Assembly (NCBI GenBank): GCA_030372995.1
Contig: JAUCPZ010000148.1
Span: forward strand, 1-54,842
Direction: 5' to 3'
Length of the DNA: 54,842 nt
Source of the DNA: Dehalococcoidia bacterium
Lineage (GTDB): Bacteria; Chloroflexota; Dehalococcoidia; UBA2247; RBG-13-53-26
Of this stretch, positions 1-10,200 are shown in pieces (within the stretch, counting starts at the first letter, position 1; each line of letters starts with the position of its first letter). The notes under the pieces are model-generated. The model saw only the letters and a program-made list of their open reading frames with translations, ran no database searches and was not told the DNA's origin. The position numbers and the translations under genes are program-made.

Positions 1-121
1 ACACAGAGACGCCTCCGAACGCAAAACCTTGACTGAGAGGAGCAAGTAGACTATCGTCATAACCGCCTGCCTTAACTGGCCGGTTTTGACCCGTCCCTAA
101 GTGGCCTGATTTGCCTGTCCG

Positions 122-874
122 GTGACAATTCTGCAATCATCCCATAACACGCTGCAGACAGAACACGAAGCTCTCGAGACTGAATATGATCGCCTAACTG
201 CTGAACGGGAGATTTCAGAGGCTCTCAGAATAGGTCATCTTCTGGCGAGCTACTATGATCAGTTGAGGGAAGCCAGTAACGGTTCGTCATGGTGGGGTGA
301 TACGTCAACGCCACAGGACAAGGTAAACTTCGCTGCCAACCTGGCGAAGCACGGATTGGGAAAAGTCTATTGGATCAGTTATGAGGACAACTACTACGGC
401 CATGCGAATGAGCACAGTTACACCACAGCAAGAAAGGAGCTGGACGGAGTCCTTAGCGTCATAGGTATCCAGGTGACGGATTCATCGGTTCAGAAGATTG
501 ACAGGATTTTGGATTTCATGAATACCTACATTCGCTATGAATCCGACTACAATGAGCAGTTCTTGGCACCCATGGAGACGCTCGGGTTTCTCTCAGGCGA
601 CTGCGATGACTACGCTATACTGGCAGCAGCCCTGTTTGAGGCAGTGGGCATAGATTCGGCTGTCGGTTTCTTCAAGAACGGAGGTAGCGGTCACGCAATG
701 ACCCTAGTTCGTCTGGATGATATCAGCCCATACGGATGCTGGTGTTACTCAGACCTGACTGGCTACGGCTTGCAAGCTGGCACATGGTTGATAATAGAAC
801 CGCAGGCCACCATAGAGAATCAGATGACAGACTGGGTTTACCAGTGCAAAATACAGGTTGCAGCAGAAGTATAG
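122..874 (+). CDS. Transglutaminase-like cysteine protease-fold protein, possibly 5'-truncated
   Basis: The protein is 250 residues. Residues about 5-30 are a charged heptad-like stretch that could be a coiled coil. The C-terminal half is a transglutaminase-like (papain-fold) domain: the nucleophile cysteine lies in GDCDDYAILAAALF, a histidine follows in GSGHAMTLV, and an acidic residue follows in YSDLTGYG, giving a plausible Cys-His-Asp triad. Such bacterial domains are usually peptidases or amidases on secreted or anchored proteins, but the substrate is unknown. The start is a GTG with a stop codon (TGA at 107-109) just upstream in the same frame and no clear ribosome binding site. No signal peptide or membrane anchor is present, so an N-terminal anchor may have been lost. 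It stands alone, with 700 bases of mostly empty DNA after it. The fold is fairly certain; the start is not. Confidence 0.72.
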   Translation: MTILQSSHNTLQTEHEALETEYDRLTAEREISEALRIGHLLASYYDQLREASNGSSWWGDTSTPQDKVNFAANLAKHGLGKVYWISYEDNYYGHANEHSYTTARKELDGVLSVIGIQVTDSSVQKIDRILDFMNTYIRYESDYNEQFLAPMETLGFLSGDCDDYAILAAALFEAVGIDSAVGFFKNGGSGHAMTLVRLDDISPYGCWCYSDLTGYGLQAGTWLIIEPQATIENQMTDWVYQCKIQVAAEV

Positions 875-1576
875 CCCTCTCCCCGGCAATTGGACGCTAG
901 CCGCAAACGTGATCTGTCTCGTCACGTGAACTCGTGCTTCCGTTCAAGACGGCCGCCGAAATTCCCGATTCCGCCATAGCACGCAAGCTAAGCACACGTG
1001 CTTTTGCATGGTTGAATGCCACACAGGATAGACATGATACTGAGCGCCATCCCAGAATGTGCACTCTTTGCACGACGGCCACTCGGAGTGTAGGATCACC
1101 CGCGTCGGTACAAGTCTGCTACTATGTAAGAGACTATAGCGGAAATACACTTGGCAGAATTCAGGCAGAAGCATGGGTATATCTTCAATTGCTTCTACCC
1201 ATTAGCTCACCGAATCACCACCTTTGGCACTTTGCGCACGACCGGATGTCCTTTCATCGATCGGCTCAGCACAAGAAACAACCCGAAGTTCTACTTTGCC
1301 TCCCTCGAAGAGGCAAGACCCTGGTTGGACAGAGCATCAACACCTTATGATGACAAGCTTTGGAAGAAATGTGGGGCCTGCATGCAGTCCTGAGTCCGAT
1401 CTACGCAATAGACAATTGGTGAACAGTAGGTAGTCCAGGTTAGTCTAGGGGTAACACAGTGCAAGATACACAAGACCATAGCCTCGCGACCAACCTTCGG
1501 TCTGGCACTGGAGAGGATCGCGTGACGTGACTGCACGGCACGGAGTTGGCTCCTCCAGCATCACCAGCCCCGCACC
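875..1576. other. Gene-poor stretch
   Basis: About 700 bases between the transglutaminase-like gene and the convergent MBL-fold gene. The only protein-like signal is the short Ada-type zinc-motif frame at 1151-1393. Other open frames here have no ribosome binding site and no recognisable motif. No strong terminator hairpin was seen after the stop at 874. Confidence 0.4.
1151..1393 (+). pseudogene. Short frame with Ada-like zinc-binding motif, probable remnant
   Basis: An 80-residue frame from a TTG. Its second half reads TGCPFIDRL, then KFYFASLEEARPWLD, then KKCGACMQS. This resembles the Ada metal-binding pattern in which a Cys-containing segment is followed by an F-x-S-x-E-E-A helix start and a closing Cys-x-x-Cys pair. 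The histidine that normally precedes the first cysteine is not visible, the N-terminal half is unlike anything I recognise, and there is no ribosome binding site. It may be the decayed end of a larger gene or a small zinc protein. The motif match is by eye only. Confidence 0.3.
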
Positions 1577-2593
1577 TCATCTTGACCGATACCGCGGTAC
1601 GCCGCTCTCACCGCCGACCATCAGCAACCTCCCCTCATCAAGGAGGTACTCAACGTGGGCTTTGATCTCCTCCAAGGCGAGGACGAAGTCGCCGGCCACA
1701 AGCTCATCGATAGAGGAGGCCTGGATCAACTCAGGATGTCTGGCGTAGTAATCACGGGTAAGCTCGTACAGACTCTTCTCCTGACGGCAAAGGTAGTGGA
1801 GCTCCGCCAGGCGTTGCTGGTGAAACAACGCGACTTCCTTAGCCCTATGCTCAATGGACGTGATCACCTCTTCATGGGCCGGCAAGCCCAAGGCATAGCC
1901 CAATCTGGCCACCTTCGCCAGCGAATCCAGATAGACCCGCAATCCTGCCCCACCCCATCCACTCTTGGGCACCTGGTGCGGCGTGGTCAATGAGAGCAGG
2001 TGATCGCCAAGGAAGAGGAACGGGCCGCAACCCAGGCAGATATGCCCCGGCGAGTGTCCTGGCGTGTGGTGTACTGTGCCGCTACCGATAATCTCCTGTT
2101 GGTCATGGACCTCTATCAGTTGGTAGTCGCTGCCGTCGAAGGCCAGCCGGTCGTGACCAAACAGCTGGTCAAGATCCACTTGACAGCCCGCCTCTTGGGC
2201 CAGCTTGGCAACGTACTGCTTCCACTCTTGGTATTCGGTCTGGTACTCTCTGACAACTTCGGTGTCGGGCGGACTCATGAACAACCTCTTGCCCTTTAGT
2301 CTGGGGTGCTCGAGCATGCCGAAGTGATCCCCGTGGCCATGAGTGATGACTACGTTGCTCACACTCTCCAGACTCACACGCTCGCCAAATCCTTGGCAAA
2401 CGACAGCGAAGCCCCTCTCGAGGTCGTTCCGCCCCGTCTCACTGTTGAAGCCGACATCGACGAGTGTAGGTTCTCCTCCCACGAGCAGGTAGACATTCGT
2501 CACATGATTGGGGAAGCTCTCGACAGGTATGCGGTACACTCGGATGCCGCCGTAAGAGTACCGGGAGACTCCCTCTATAACGGTCTCTTCCAC
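1577..2593 (-). CDS. MBL-fold metallo-hydrolase
   Basis: A metallo-beta-lactamase-fold hydrolase. The metal-binding motif THGHGDHFGM is clear, followed by the later ligands HTPGHSPGHICL, LFLGDHLL and LPAHEEVI, so the full set of His/Asp ligands for a dinuclear site is present. The N-terminal NVYLLVGGEPTLVDVGF strand pattern is typical of the broad COG0491 group (glyoxalase II-like hydrolases); the substrate cannot be read from sequence. A C-terminal helical extension of about 110 residues (YLCRQEKSLYELTRDYYARH) follows the hydrolase core. The frame stays open to a TTG at 2734, but I prefer the GTG at 2593 because an AGAGG lies about 9 bases upstream and the extra 47 residues do not look like family sequence. 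It has no close neighbour on either side. Confidence 0.85.
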   Translation of the reverse strand: MEETVIEGVSRYSYGGIRVYRIPVESFPNHVTNVYLLVGGEPTLVDVGFNSETGRNDLERGFAVVCQGFGERVSLESVSNVVITHGHGDHFGMLEHPRLKGKRLFMSPPDTEVVREYQTEYQEWKQYVAKLAQEAGCQVDLDQLFGHDRLAFDGSDYQLIEVHDQQEIIGSGTVHHTPGHSPGHICLGCGPFLFLGDHLLSLTTPHQVPKSGWGGAGLRVYLDSLAKVARLGYALGLPAHEEVITSIEHRAKEVALFHQQRLAELHYLCRQEKSLYELTRDYYARHPELIQASSIDELVAGDFVLALEEIKAHVEYLLDEGRLLMVGGESGVPRYRSR

Positions 2594-3376
2594 GTCACCG
2601 ATGCCTCTAATCTCTTTCCCGCTGATGGCCTCGTGCGCTGCGGCTCCTTCCTGATTGTAGGCTAACGCTGCCAATGCGGGCAATTCGTCCAAGCAGGAAC
2701 GCGCCAATGAGCCCGTCTGGGCGGAAGGCCACAATCTCTCACCACAGATCGGGTATGACAGATGCGACCATCGGCACGGGTCATTGACAGGGCGTGCCGA
2801 TCATGTGACGATGGAGAACAGAAGATCACCGCTGGCCAGCAGCGTTGCAGCCCCGAATACTGGGGGGAGGGCCACGGGCGACGGGGATAAGCACTGCTGG
2901 GCCGGATTCTCAAACCCGCGTGCTTCGAAGGAGACGCTACCTGTTGGCCCCATGCGATCCTGTAACTCCGTCTTGATCGCATCCAGCAGAAGGCGTCCCG
3001 AGACATGGGCGGGTGCCGCGCCAGGAGGCTAGACTATGCACCGGGGGACCTCATGGCAAAGGCTCGCTGTCTTGTGCCAGGGCAACGCCGGCCCGTCAGC
3101 ACTCGCGCACCTTTGGCAACCATGGTGCCTTCGTGAGGATTTCGAGGCTGTGGGTTCCATTGGCAGCGAAGACTGGGCCGCAGCCCACCGGTCGGTGATG
3201 ACCGATGGGCTGTTCAGCCAATGGACAAGCGGGCATGAGACGGGCGATCTGGCCCGGCCCATTCAGGTTTTGGTCCACAATGTCCAAGGGGAAGCAACGA
3301 CAGCCCGCCTCAGCTGGCGTCACTGGGAGGCGGAGCACACAACGGGCGGAGGCAAGAGTATAGAAGGAGGTGTGAA
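2594..3376. other. Stretch without a convincing gene
   Basis: About 780 bases upstream of both the MBL-fold gene (minus) and hsp20 (plus). A minus-strand frame of about 75 codons ending at a TGA near 2811 has protein-like composition (for example GRLLLDAIKTELQDRMG) but lacks a start codon at its beginning and a recognisable family, so it may be a decayed gene end. A ribosome binding site AAGGAGG at 3364-3370 belongs to hsp20. Confidence 0.35.
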
Positions 3377-3847
3377 GTGGTAATGGAAAGATGGCGGCCC
3401 CGATCGTTACTAACCTGGAATCCCGTGGAGGAGATGGAGCGTCTTCTGGAAGACCCGTTTCTCTCGCAATGGCCCCTCCTCAGGGTAGGATGGGGCAGGA
3501 CACCCCGGCACGAGATGGCATGGGCCCCCGCTTTGGAAATGTACGAGAAGGACAACAACTACGTAGTCAAGGCGGAGCTGCCCGGCGTGAAGAAAGACGA
3601 TATTGATGTCTCCATCACCGGAGACAAGTTGACGATCAAGGGCCAGAAGAGGGCATCGAAGGAGATCAGAGACGAGGACTACTACAGATGCGAGTCTCAA
3701 TACGGTAGCTTCTTACGCACCATCACCTTGCCTGCGGCAGTCGACGCCAAGAAGATTGAAGCCAGCTACGAGGATGGCATCCTGGAGATTCGCGTGCCAA
3801 AGGCCAAGGAAGCAGTACCTACCAAGGTGGAGATAAAGGTCAAGTAG
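3377..3847 (+). CDS. Small heat shock protein, Hsp20/alpha-crystallin family
   Basis: A 156-residue ATP-independent holdase chaperone that binds unfolding proteins in the cytoplasm. The alpha-crystallin domain covers about residues 50-140. It shows YVVKAELPGVKKDDIDVSI, the GSFLRTITLP strand, YEDGILEIRVPK and a C-terminal VEIKV that can serve as the IxI/V oligomer contact. The short N-terminal arm (WNPVEEMERLLEDPF) is typical of bacterial class A members. The start is GTG at 3377, 6 bases after a strong AAGGAGG; an ATG two codons later (3383) is the alternative. It is a single-gene unit. No HrcA/CIRCE palindrome was seen directly upstream. Confidence 0.95.
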   Translation: MVMERWRPRSLLTWNPVEEMERLLEDPFLSQWPLLRVGWGRTPRHEMAWAPALEMYEKDNNYVVKAELPGVKKDDIDVSITGDKLTIKGQKRASKEIRDEDYYRCESQYGSFLRTITLPAAVDAKKIEASYEDGILEIRVPKAKEAVPTKVEIKVK

Positions 3848-4062
3848 CGTGAAAAGTCGCTTGGTTCGTGTCCCGCCTCCCACAACCCGGCAACCGGTAT
3901 CTCGGTGTCAAACAATGTCCGACGTAGGGGCCAATCATGGCAATATGTAGCCACCCAGATCAGTCTAGCAGAACAAGGAACCTCATCCCGAGTGTAGACA
4001 CATTCTTTCAATAGGAAAGTATTCTGGGGGTCAACAAGTAGATCTAGTCGAAGGAGGAGGTC

Positions 4063-6015
4063 ATGGCAAAGCTCAAGTATCCAAGGCTATTTGAACCAGG
4101 ATCGATCGGCAGGATACGGATCAAGAACCGGATTGTGTTGCCACCGTGCACCACTAATTTCGCCGGACCCACCGGGGAGGTCACAGACCGTCTCATCAAG
4201 TACTACGCTGAGCGCGCCAGAGGCGGCGCCGGGCTGATCATCATTGAGAATACCCAGGTGAAGTATCCCGAAGGCAAGAACGTCTCATGCCAGCTCCGCC
4301 TGGACAATGACAAGTACATAGCGGGCTACCAGGAACTGGCGGAGGCCATTCACCTGCACGGCGCCAAGGTCTTTCAGCAGATCCACCATGCCGGCAGGCA
4401 GGTCCACAACACTGAAGGCGTGCAGCCTGTTGCCCCCTCGGCCATCCCCTGCGGGTTCCTGCAGATTCCGGTCCGCGAACTCACGTCGGAGGAGATATGG
4501 GACCTGATAGAAAGGTTCTCCGAGACGGCTCTTCGAGTGAAGAAGGCGGGCATGGACGGCGTCGAGTTTCACGGCGCGCATGGCTACCTCATAGGGCAGT
4601 TCATGTCGCCACACACCAATCAGCGCATCGATGAATGGGGCGGGACCTTTGAAAGGCGCATGAAGTTCCTCATGGAGATAGTGAGCCGCTCTCGTCAGAA
4701 GGTGGGGCCGAATTTCCCGATGTGCCTTCGTTACAGTGCCGACGAGTTCGTCTCCGGCGGGCTCACGCTGGAAGATGGCAAGAAGATCGCCGCCATGGCA
4801 GAAGCCGCCGGCATCGATGTCCTGCATGTCAGCGCTGGAATCTATGAATCGATGCATACACTGCTGGAACCTATGCGCTTCAAGGAGGGTTGGCGGACCT
4901 ATCTGGCGGCCGAGATCAAGAAGGTGGTCAAGATTCCAGTGATCACAGTAGGGCAGATCAAGACACCGGCGTTCGCCGAGAAGGTCTTGGAAGACGGCGC
5001 GGCGGATTTCGTGGCTTTGGGACGGCCCCTCATCGCGGACCCGGAGTGGCCCGCGAAAGCCCGCGAAGGGCGGGATGAAGACATCCGCAAGTGCATCAGC
5101 TGCAATACGGGATGCATCGGGGGTCACGTCTTCCAGGAGCTCTACATGCGATGTACGGTCAACCCGGCGGTAGGCCGGGAGCGTGAACATGGCTGGGTGG
5201 AGCTGCAACCGGCCCGCACCAAGAAGAAGGTGATGATCGTGGGTGGTGGCCCGGGTGGCATGGAGGCAGCGAGGGTGGCGGCACTGCGCGGGCATGATGT
5301 CACTCTCTTCGAGAAGGAACGAGAGCTGGGCGGCCAGCTCAAGGTCGGAGCGGCGTGCCCCGGGCGGGACAAGCTGAACTACATCCTGGAGTACTATCTG
5401 CCCCAGCTGAAGAAGGCAGGCGTCAAGGTCGAGCTGGGCAAGGAAGTGGACGACAAGCTGATCCGCAGCACGAAGCCTGATGTTCTTATCCTGGCCACCG
5501 GCGCGGAGCCGTTCGTCCCCGACATCCCATGCTCCTGGGGCAAGAACGTCCTGAGCTATTGGGATGTCCTGATGCCCAAGGCAGAGGTCCCTGGGCAGAA
5601 TGTGGTGGTGGCGGGAGGGGGAACCGTTGGCTGTGAACTGGCGCTCTACCTGGCTGAACAGAAGAAGAAGGTGACCATCGTAGAGATGCTGCCAGAACTA
5701 GCGCCGGACGAAGAGACCATCACCCGGTTTGACCTGCTGTCCAATCAGTTGCCAGAGGCTGGGGTCAAGGCACTAACCGGCAGGATAATCACCGAAATCA
5801 GCCAGAAGGGCGTGACCGTCGTGGATCACCACGGGCGGAAAACCTTGGTTGCGGCTGACAGCGTGGTTGTCGCGTTGGGAACCACGGCCCGCGACACGCT
5901 TTCCAGCAAGGTGAAGGATGTGGTCCCGGAGGTGTATGTGATCGGCGACTGCAGCAGGTCTCGGAAGGTGATAAATGCCATCTATGAGGGGTCTGCTGTG
6001 GCCCGACTGATCTGA
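4063..6015 (+). CDS. FMN/FAD/4Fe-4S oxidoreductase of the old yellow enzyme / 2,4-dienoyl-CoA reductase family
   Basis: A 650-residue fusion flavoenzyme, the usual length for FadH/BaiCD-type proteins. Residues about 6-340 are the OYE TIM barrel binding FMN: YPRLFEPGSIGRIRIKNRIV, QIHHAGRQV, DGVEFHGAHGYLIGQF, then DEWGGTFERRMKFL. Next is the cysteine cluster CISCNTGCIGG with a further Cys in YMRCTVNP, the pattern that holds the 4Fe-4S cluster. Residues about 388-650 form the FAD/NAD(P)-binding half, with dinucleotide motifs VMIVGGGPGGMEAARVAA and VVVAGGGTVGCELALYLA. Electrons would pass NAD(P)H to FAD to Fe-S to FMN and on to an activated double bond; the actual substrate (enoyl-CoA, enone or nitro compound) cannot be told. 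The start ATG has GAAGGAGGAGG just upstream. No neighbouring gene hints at a pathway. Confidence 0.93.
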   Translation: MAKLKYPRLFEPGSIGRIRIKNRIVLPPCTTNFAGPTGEVTDRLIKYYAERARGGAGLIIIENTQVKYPEGKNVSCQLRLDNDKYIAGYQELAEAIHLHGAKVFQQIHHAGRQVHNTEGVQPVAPSAIPCGFLQIPVRELTSEEIWDLIERFSETALRVKKAGMDGVEFHGAHGYLIGQFMSPHTNQRIDEWGGTFERRMKFLMEIVSRSRQKVGPNFPMCLRYSADEFVSGGLTLEDGKKIAAMAEAAGIDVLHVSAGIYESMHTLLEPMRFKEGWRTYLAAEIKKVVKIPVITVGQIKTPAFAEKVLEDGAADFVALGRPLIADPEWPAKAREGRDEDIRKCISCNTGCIGGHVFQELYMRCTVNPAVGREREHGWVELQPARTKKKVMIVGGGPGGMEAARVAALRGHDVTLFEKERELGGQLKVGAACPGRDKLNYILEYYLPQLKKAGVKVELGKEVDDKLIRSTKPDVLILATGAEPFVPDIPCSWGKNVLSYWDVLMPKAEVPGQNVVVAGGGTVGCELALYLAEQKKKVTIVEMLPELAPDEETITRFDLLSNQLPEAGVKALTGRIITEISQKGVTVVDHHGRKTLVAADSVVVALGTTARDTLSSKVKDVVPEVYVIGDCSRSRKVINAIYEGSAVARLI

Positions 6016-7296
6016 CTCACCTGCTCCTTTGTCGTTACGTTCCCAGTCTGACACTGAGGCTGGTTCCGTTTCCGGAGGAACGTCACAGCGGGCTGGACCG
6101 ACCCGCCGACGCTAGCTACCGGATCGTCATCGAGGGCACCGGATACCGCCGGAGGTTGTCACCGCAGCAGAAAGGAGGCGCAGAAAGCAGCCTGGACAGC
6201 CTGACCCAGGTGTAGCAGCACTTTGTCACCCGGGTTTAAGTAATGTGGTGAGGTCTGGGTCAGAATGGTGGCTCTCTACAGCGATACTGATTGACCACAT
6301 GCGGCAGACGATGAGGCAAACCATGTGGCAAACGGTCATCCAAGGGGTGGTTCAGAGAGAAGGACTGAGACCAGAGCCAGCGGATATTCTCCGTCGCGTA
6401 CCAGGTAGCGCGCCCGACAAGAACCATCGAGTTGCCATCAGCCACCCCCCCGCTGCGGTTATGACGAGCCGGCCGCAGCATAGAGCTTGGCGCGGGGGGA
6501 ACGAGTCCCTTTTCTGGTTGACATTCCCCGGCTCAGTCTTTAGAGTGGGACTCAATGACAGAAAAGCCTTCGCGCGAGCGAGACCATCACCTACTACCCG
6601 GAAGACGGGCAGGGTGCCGGACATTCTTTGAGAGGGAGGTCAGAAGAATATCATGACGAAGGCCTTTCGCCCACCCAGTAGTGCATCCGAGAGAACTGCG
6701 GATCCACGCGACCGCAATCCCACCAAGCCTGCTGTCATGCCCGGAATAGCCTCAAGAAAAGGGCTCTTGCTTCGTTGCCCCGATTTCGTAGGTAAATCAG
6801 CCGATCCCACGCTTGAGACAAGCTCGCCTGCGTGTGAAGCAGGCGCTCTAACCACTGAGCCAACCGCCCGCGGAACGTATCTATTCTAGCTTCAAGGGCG
6901 CGCTTTGTAAACACGACCGGCAGGGTATCGCCGGGGCACAACGCGTGGGGGGTTCTATCACCGGCGCCGAACCAGCACACCCCGAGACGAAGATGCCTGC
7001 CAGGCTCACCAGAACCATATCACAACGCCCTCCCGGGCAATTCCCTCTGTCCATCGTCGATGTAATGTTTTTGCGACGAAGGACTGCCCGTCCGAAGCAT
7101 TCCTGAGAGACCTCGGTGATATCCTCGTCTGGTTTGGCAATTCGCATTACATCTTTCCGGAGAGTAACTGATCGTGGTTCTGACGGTCCGATAATGGGGA
7201 TCCTGGGTCCGGGATCCCAGCCAGCCGCCCCCGATCGGGCCCGATTCCCCGGCCGGGCTACGCAAACGCGAAATCTAATTGTGGAGAGGTGACATC
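6016..7296. other. Long stretch with no protein gene; holds a tRNA-Val fragment
   Basis: About 1.28 kb between the flavoprotein and the giant repeat protein. The only recognisable item is the tRNA-Val 5' half at 6827-6869. Several frames of 70-130 codons exist but lack ribosome binding sites and family signals. A minus-strand frame ending at 6881 includes a lipobox-like FVSGCAGS, but I could not support it as a gene. A palindromic GGGATCC-TGGGTCC-GGGATCC run occurs near 7197-7220, upstream of the giant gene. Confidence 0.4.
6827..6869 (-). pseudogene. 5' half of a tRNA-Val (anticodon CAC)
   Basis: On the minus strand, GGGCGGT (acceptor 5' side) is followed by TG, a D arm GCTC-AGTGGTTA-GAGC, and a perfect anticodon arm CCTGC-TTCACAC-GCAGG with anticodon CAC. 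After the anticodon stem the sequence stops fitting a tRNA: there is no GGTTCRA T arm and no ACCGCCC to close the acceptor stem. The element therefore looks like a tRNA gene cut just after the anticodon stem, as might be left by recombination or integration. It is unlikely to give a functional tRNA. Confidence 0.6.
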
Positions 7297-10200
7297 ATGA
7301 AGAACTCTGGCATTGGCAGGAAAGTACTGGTGCATCTACTCATCTTCGCAGTGGTCGTTTCGCTCCTGGGCATCACGGTGTTCGTATCCGCAGGACAGCC
7401 GCCAGTCTTGAGTTCAGTCAGTCCCAATCAAGGGACTCAGGGGCAGGCGCTTGCCGGCGTGGTTATCTACGGCAACAACCTGGCTACTGCTACTTCGCTG
7501 AGCTTTGGCGAGGGAATCACGGTCAGTGTTCGCGACAAAGCCAAAACCCAGATCACCGCCGACATCAGCATCAGTCCGTCTGCCATTCCAGGAACGAGAA
7601 CGGTGTTGGTGATCACGCCGGATGGAAGCGATGATCTCCCTAATGGCTTCACGGTCAACTACGCTCCCCCCGTCGTGTCCTCAGTCACCCCCAACCAGGA
7701 GATCCAGGGCCAGAGCATCAATGTCACTTTAGCCGGCGACTACTTCAGCGGCGCCACCGTCGTCAACTTCGGCCTCGGAATTTCCGTCGACAGCTTCACC
7801 GTCGATAGCATCAATCAGATCACCGCCGGTATCACCATCAGCTCTGCGGCAACGCCGGGAGCCAGAACCATCTCCGTGACTAACCCCGGCGGAACCGGCA
7901 CCCTCAGCAATGGTTTCACGGTCAATCACGCTCCTCCCACCATATCTTCGGTCGGTCCCAACGTGGGCGTCCAGGAGCAGACACTGGATGTGACCATCAC
8001 CGGAACATACCTGACAGCGGCCAGTGCGGTGAGCTTCGGCGAAGGGATAACCGTCAACAGCTTCACCGTCAACAGCGCCACCAAGCTCACCGCCAACGTC
8101 AGCATCAGCTACAGCGCCGCCCCGGGACCAAGGGACGTCTCTGTGACCACCCCCGGCGGCACGGCGATTTTCGCCAGCAGTTTCGGCGTGAACCAGGCCC
8201 CACCCACCGTGAGCTCGACCAACCCCGGACAGGGCACGCAGGAACAGGCCCTGGAAGTGGTTGTCACCGGCACGCACTTCACCGACGCCACCTCCGTCAG
8301 CTTCGGCGCAGGCATAAGCGTTGACAGCTTCACCGTGGACAGCGACACCCAGATCACGGCCGGCATCAGCATCGCCTACGGCGCCACCCCGGGACTGAGG
8401 GATGTCTCCGTGACCACCCCTGCCGGCACCGGAGCCCTGGCTAATGCCTTCAATGTCAACCAGGCACCCCCCGGCGTGTCCTCGGTCACCCCGGCCCAGG
8501 GCATACAGGGACAGACCCTGGATGTGGTCATTGCCGGTACCCATCTGACCGGGACCACCTCAGTCAGTTTCGGCGCCGAAGTATTCGTCAACGGCTTCTT
8601 AGTGGACAACGATACGCAGATCACCGCCAATATCACGATCGACCCGAATGCCACGCCAGGACCCAGAGATGTCTCGGTTACCACACCCGCCGGAACCATA
8701 ACCTACCTTTTCACCGTCAACCAGGCACCTCCCACCATCACCCTCGTGACGCCCAACCAGGGGGTCCAGGGCCAGACAATAGTAGACGTGGCCATCAGCG
8801 GAACCTACTTCACCAGTGCCACCGTGGTGAGTTTCGGTGCAGGAATATCCGTCGACAGCTTCACTGTGAGCAGCGCCACCCAGATACTGGCGACCATCAC
8901 CGTCAGCCCCGCCGCCATGCCCGGGCTCAGGGATGTATCTGTGACCACGCCGGGCGGGAGCGGCGCCCTGAATGATGCCTTCACCGTAGTCAGCGCTTCG
9001 CCCACGGTGACCTCCCTCACCCCTAACCTGGGAGGCCAGGGGCAGACTTTGAATGTGACCATTACCGGAACATACCTTATCGCCGCCTCATCGGTGAGCT
9101 TTGGCGCCGATATCAGCGTCAACAGCTACACTGTGGACAGCGACACTCAGATCACAGCCAACGTCACGGTCGGCGACGAAGCGGCGCCGGGATTGAGGGA
9201 GGTCTCCGTGACCACCCCCGGCGGGACCGCCGGTTTGGCCAACGCCTTCAATGTGACCCAGGCGCCTCCCGGCATTGCGTCGGCCGCCCCCAACCAGGGC
9301 ATCCAGGGACAGACGCTGGTCGTAACGATCTCCGGGGCCCGGTTCATCGGCTCCACGTCAGTAAGCTTCGGCACCGACATCACCGTCAACAGCTTTACGA
9401 TAGACTCCAACACCCAGATCACGGCCAGCATCACCATCAGCAGCTCCGGGACGCCCGGCGCCCGGACTATTTCCGTCACCTCGCTGACGGGGACCGGCAC
9501 CCTGGAGAACGGCTTCATACTGAACCAGGCTCCTCCCACGATCAGCGCGGTCAGCCCCAGCCAGGGAATCGTTGACCAGACTCTCGACATCACCATCACG
9601 GGGACTTATCTTGGCGGAACCACTGCGGTGAGCTTCGGCGACGGCGTTACCGTGAACAGCTTCAGCGTCGACAGCTCCACGCAGATCACCGCCAGCATCA
9701 CCATAGACGCCGGCGCTACTCCAGGGCTGAGGGATGTGTCCGTGACCACGCCGGGCGGCATGCAGATCTTGGCCGACAGCTTCTACATCAGCCAGGGCCC
9801 CCCTATTATCGGCTCAGTGAACCCGGCAGAAGCTATGCAGGAACAGACGCTCTACGTTACCATCTCCGGGGACTGCTTCATCGGGGCTGTCACCGTGAAC
9901 TTCGGGCCGGAGATCACCGTCAACGGCTTCAACGTCGATAGCTCCACTCAGATCACCGCCAACATCACCGTCAGTCCCAGCGCTACGCCGGGGCTCAGAA
10001 GCGTCTCCGTAGTCACTCTTGACGGCACCGACACGCTTATCGATTGCTTCACCGTGAAGCAGGCCCCTCCCACGATAGACTCGGTTACCCCCAGCCAGGG
10101 AATCCAGGAGCAGACACTCTACGTCACGATCTCCGGGGCGCACTTCACCGGGGCGATCTCCGTCGACTTCGGTGCAGACATCACGGTCAACAGCTTCGTC

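Noticed and set aside
2802..3030. Minus-strand protein-like frame of about 75 codons upstream of the MBL-fold gene
   Set aside because: No start codon near its beginning, no ribosome binding site and no family recognised; may be a decayed gene end or chance in GC-rich DNA.
6245..6631. Plus-strand frame with MRQTMRQTMWQT repeat-like start
   Set aside because: The repeat comes from a short DNA near-duplication; the rest has no family signal, and no ribosome binding site precedes it.
6881..7054. Minus-strand frame with a lipobox-like FVSGCAGS after a short hydrophobic run
   Set aside because: Only about 58 residues, no good ribosome site, and the segment after the cysteine is too short and low in complexity to support a lipoprotein.
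7190..7296. Possible c-di-GMP riboswitch before the giant surface protein (GCTACGCAAACGCG)
   Set aside because: The conserved GEMM core (GACGCAAAGCC with the matching GGTAGC-type segment) is absent, so the resemblance is only a few bases.
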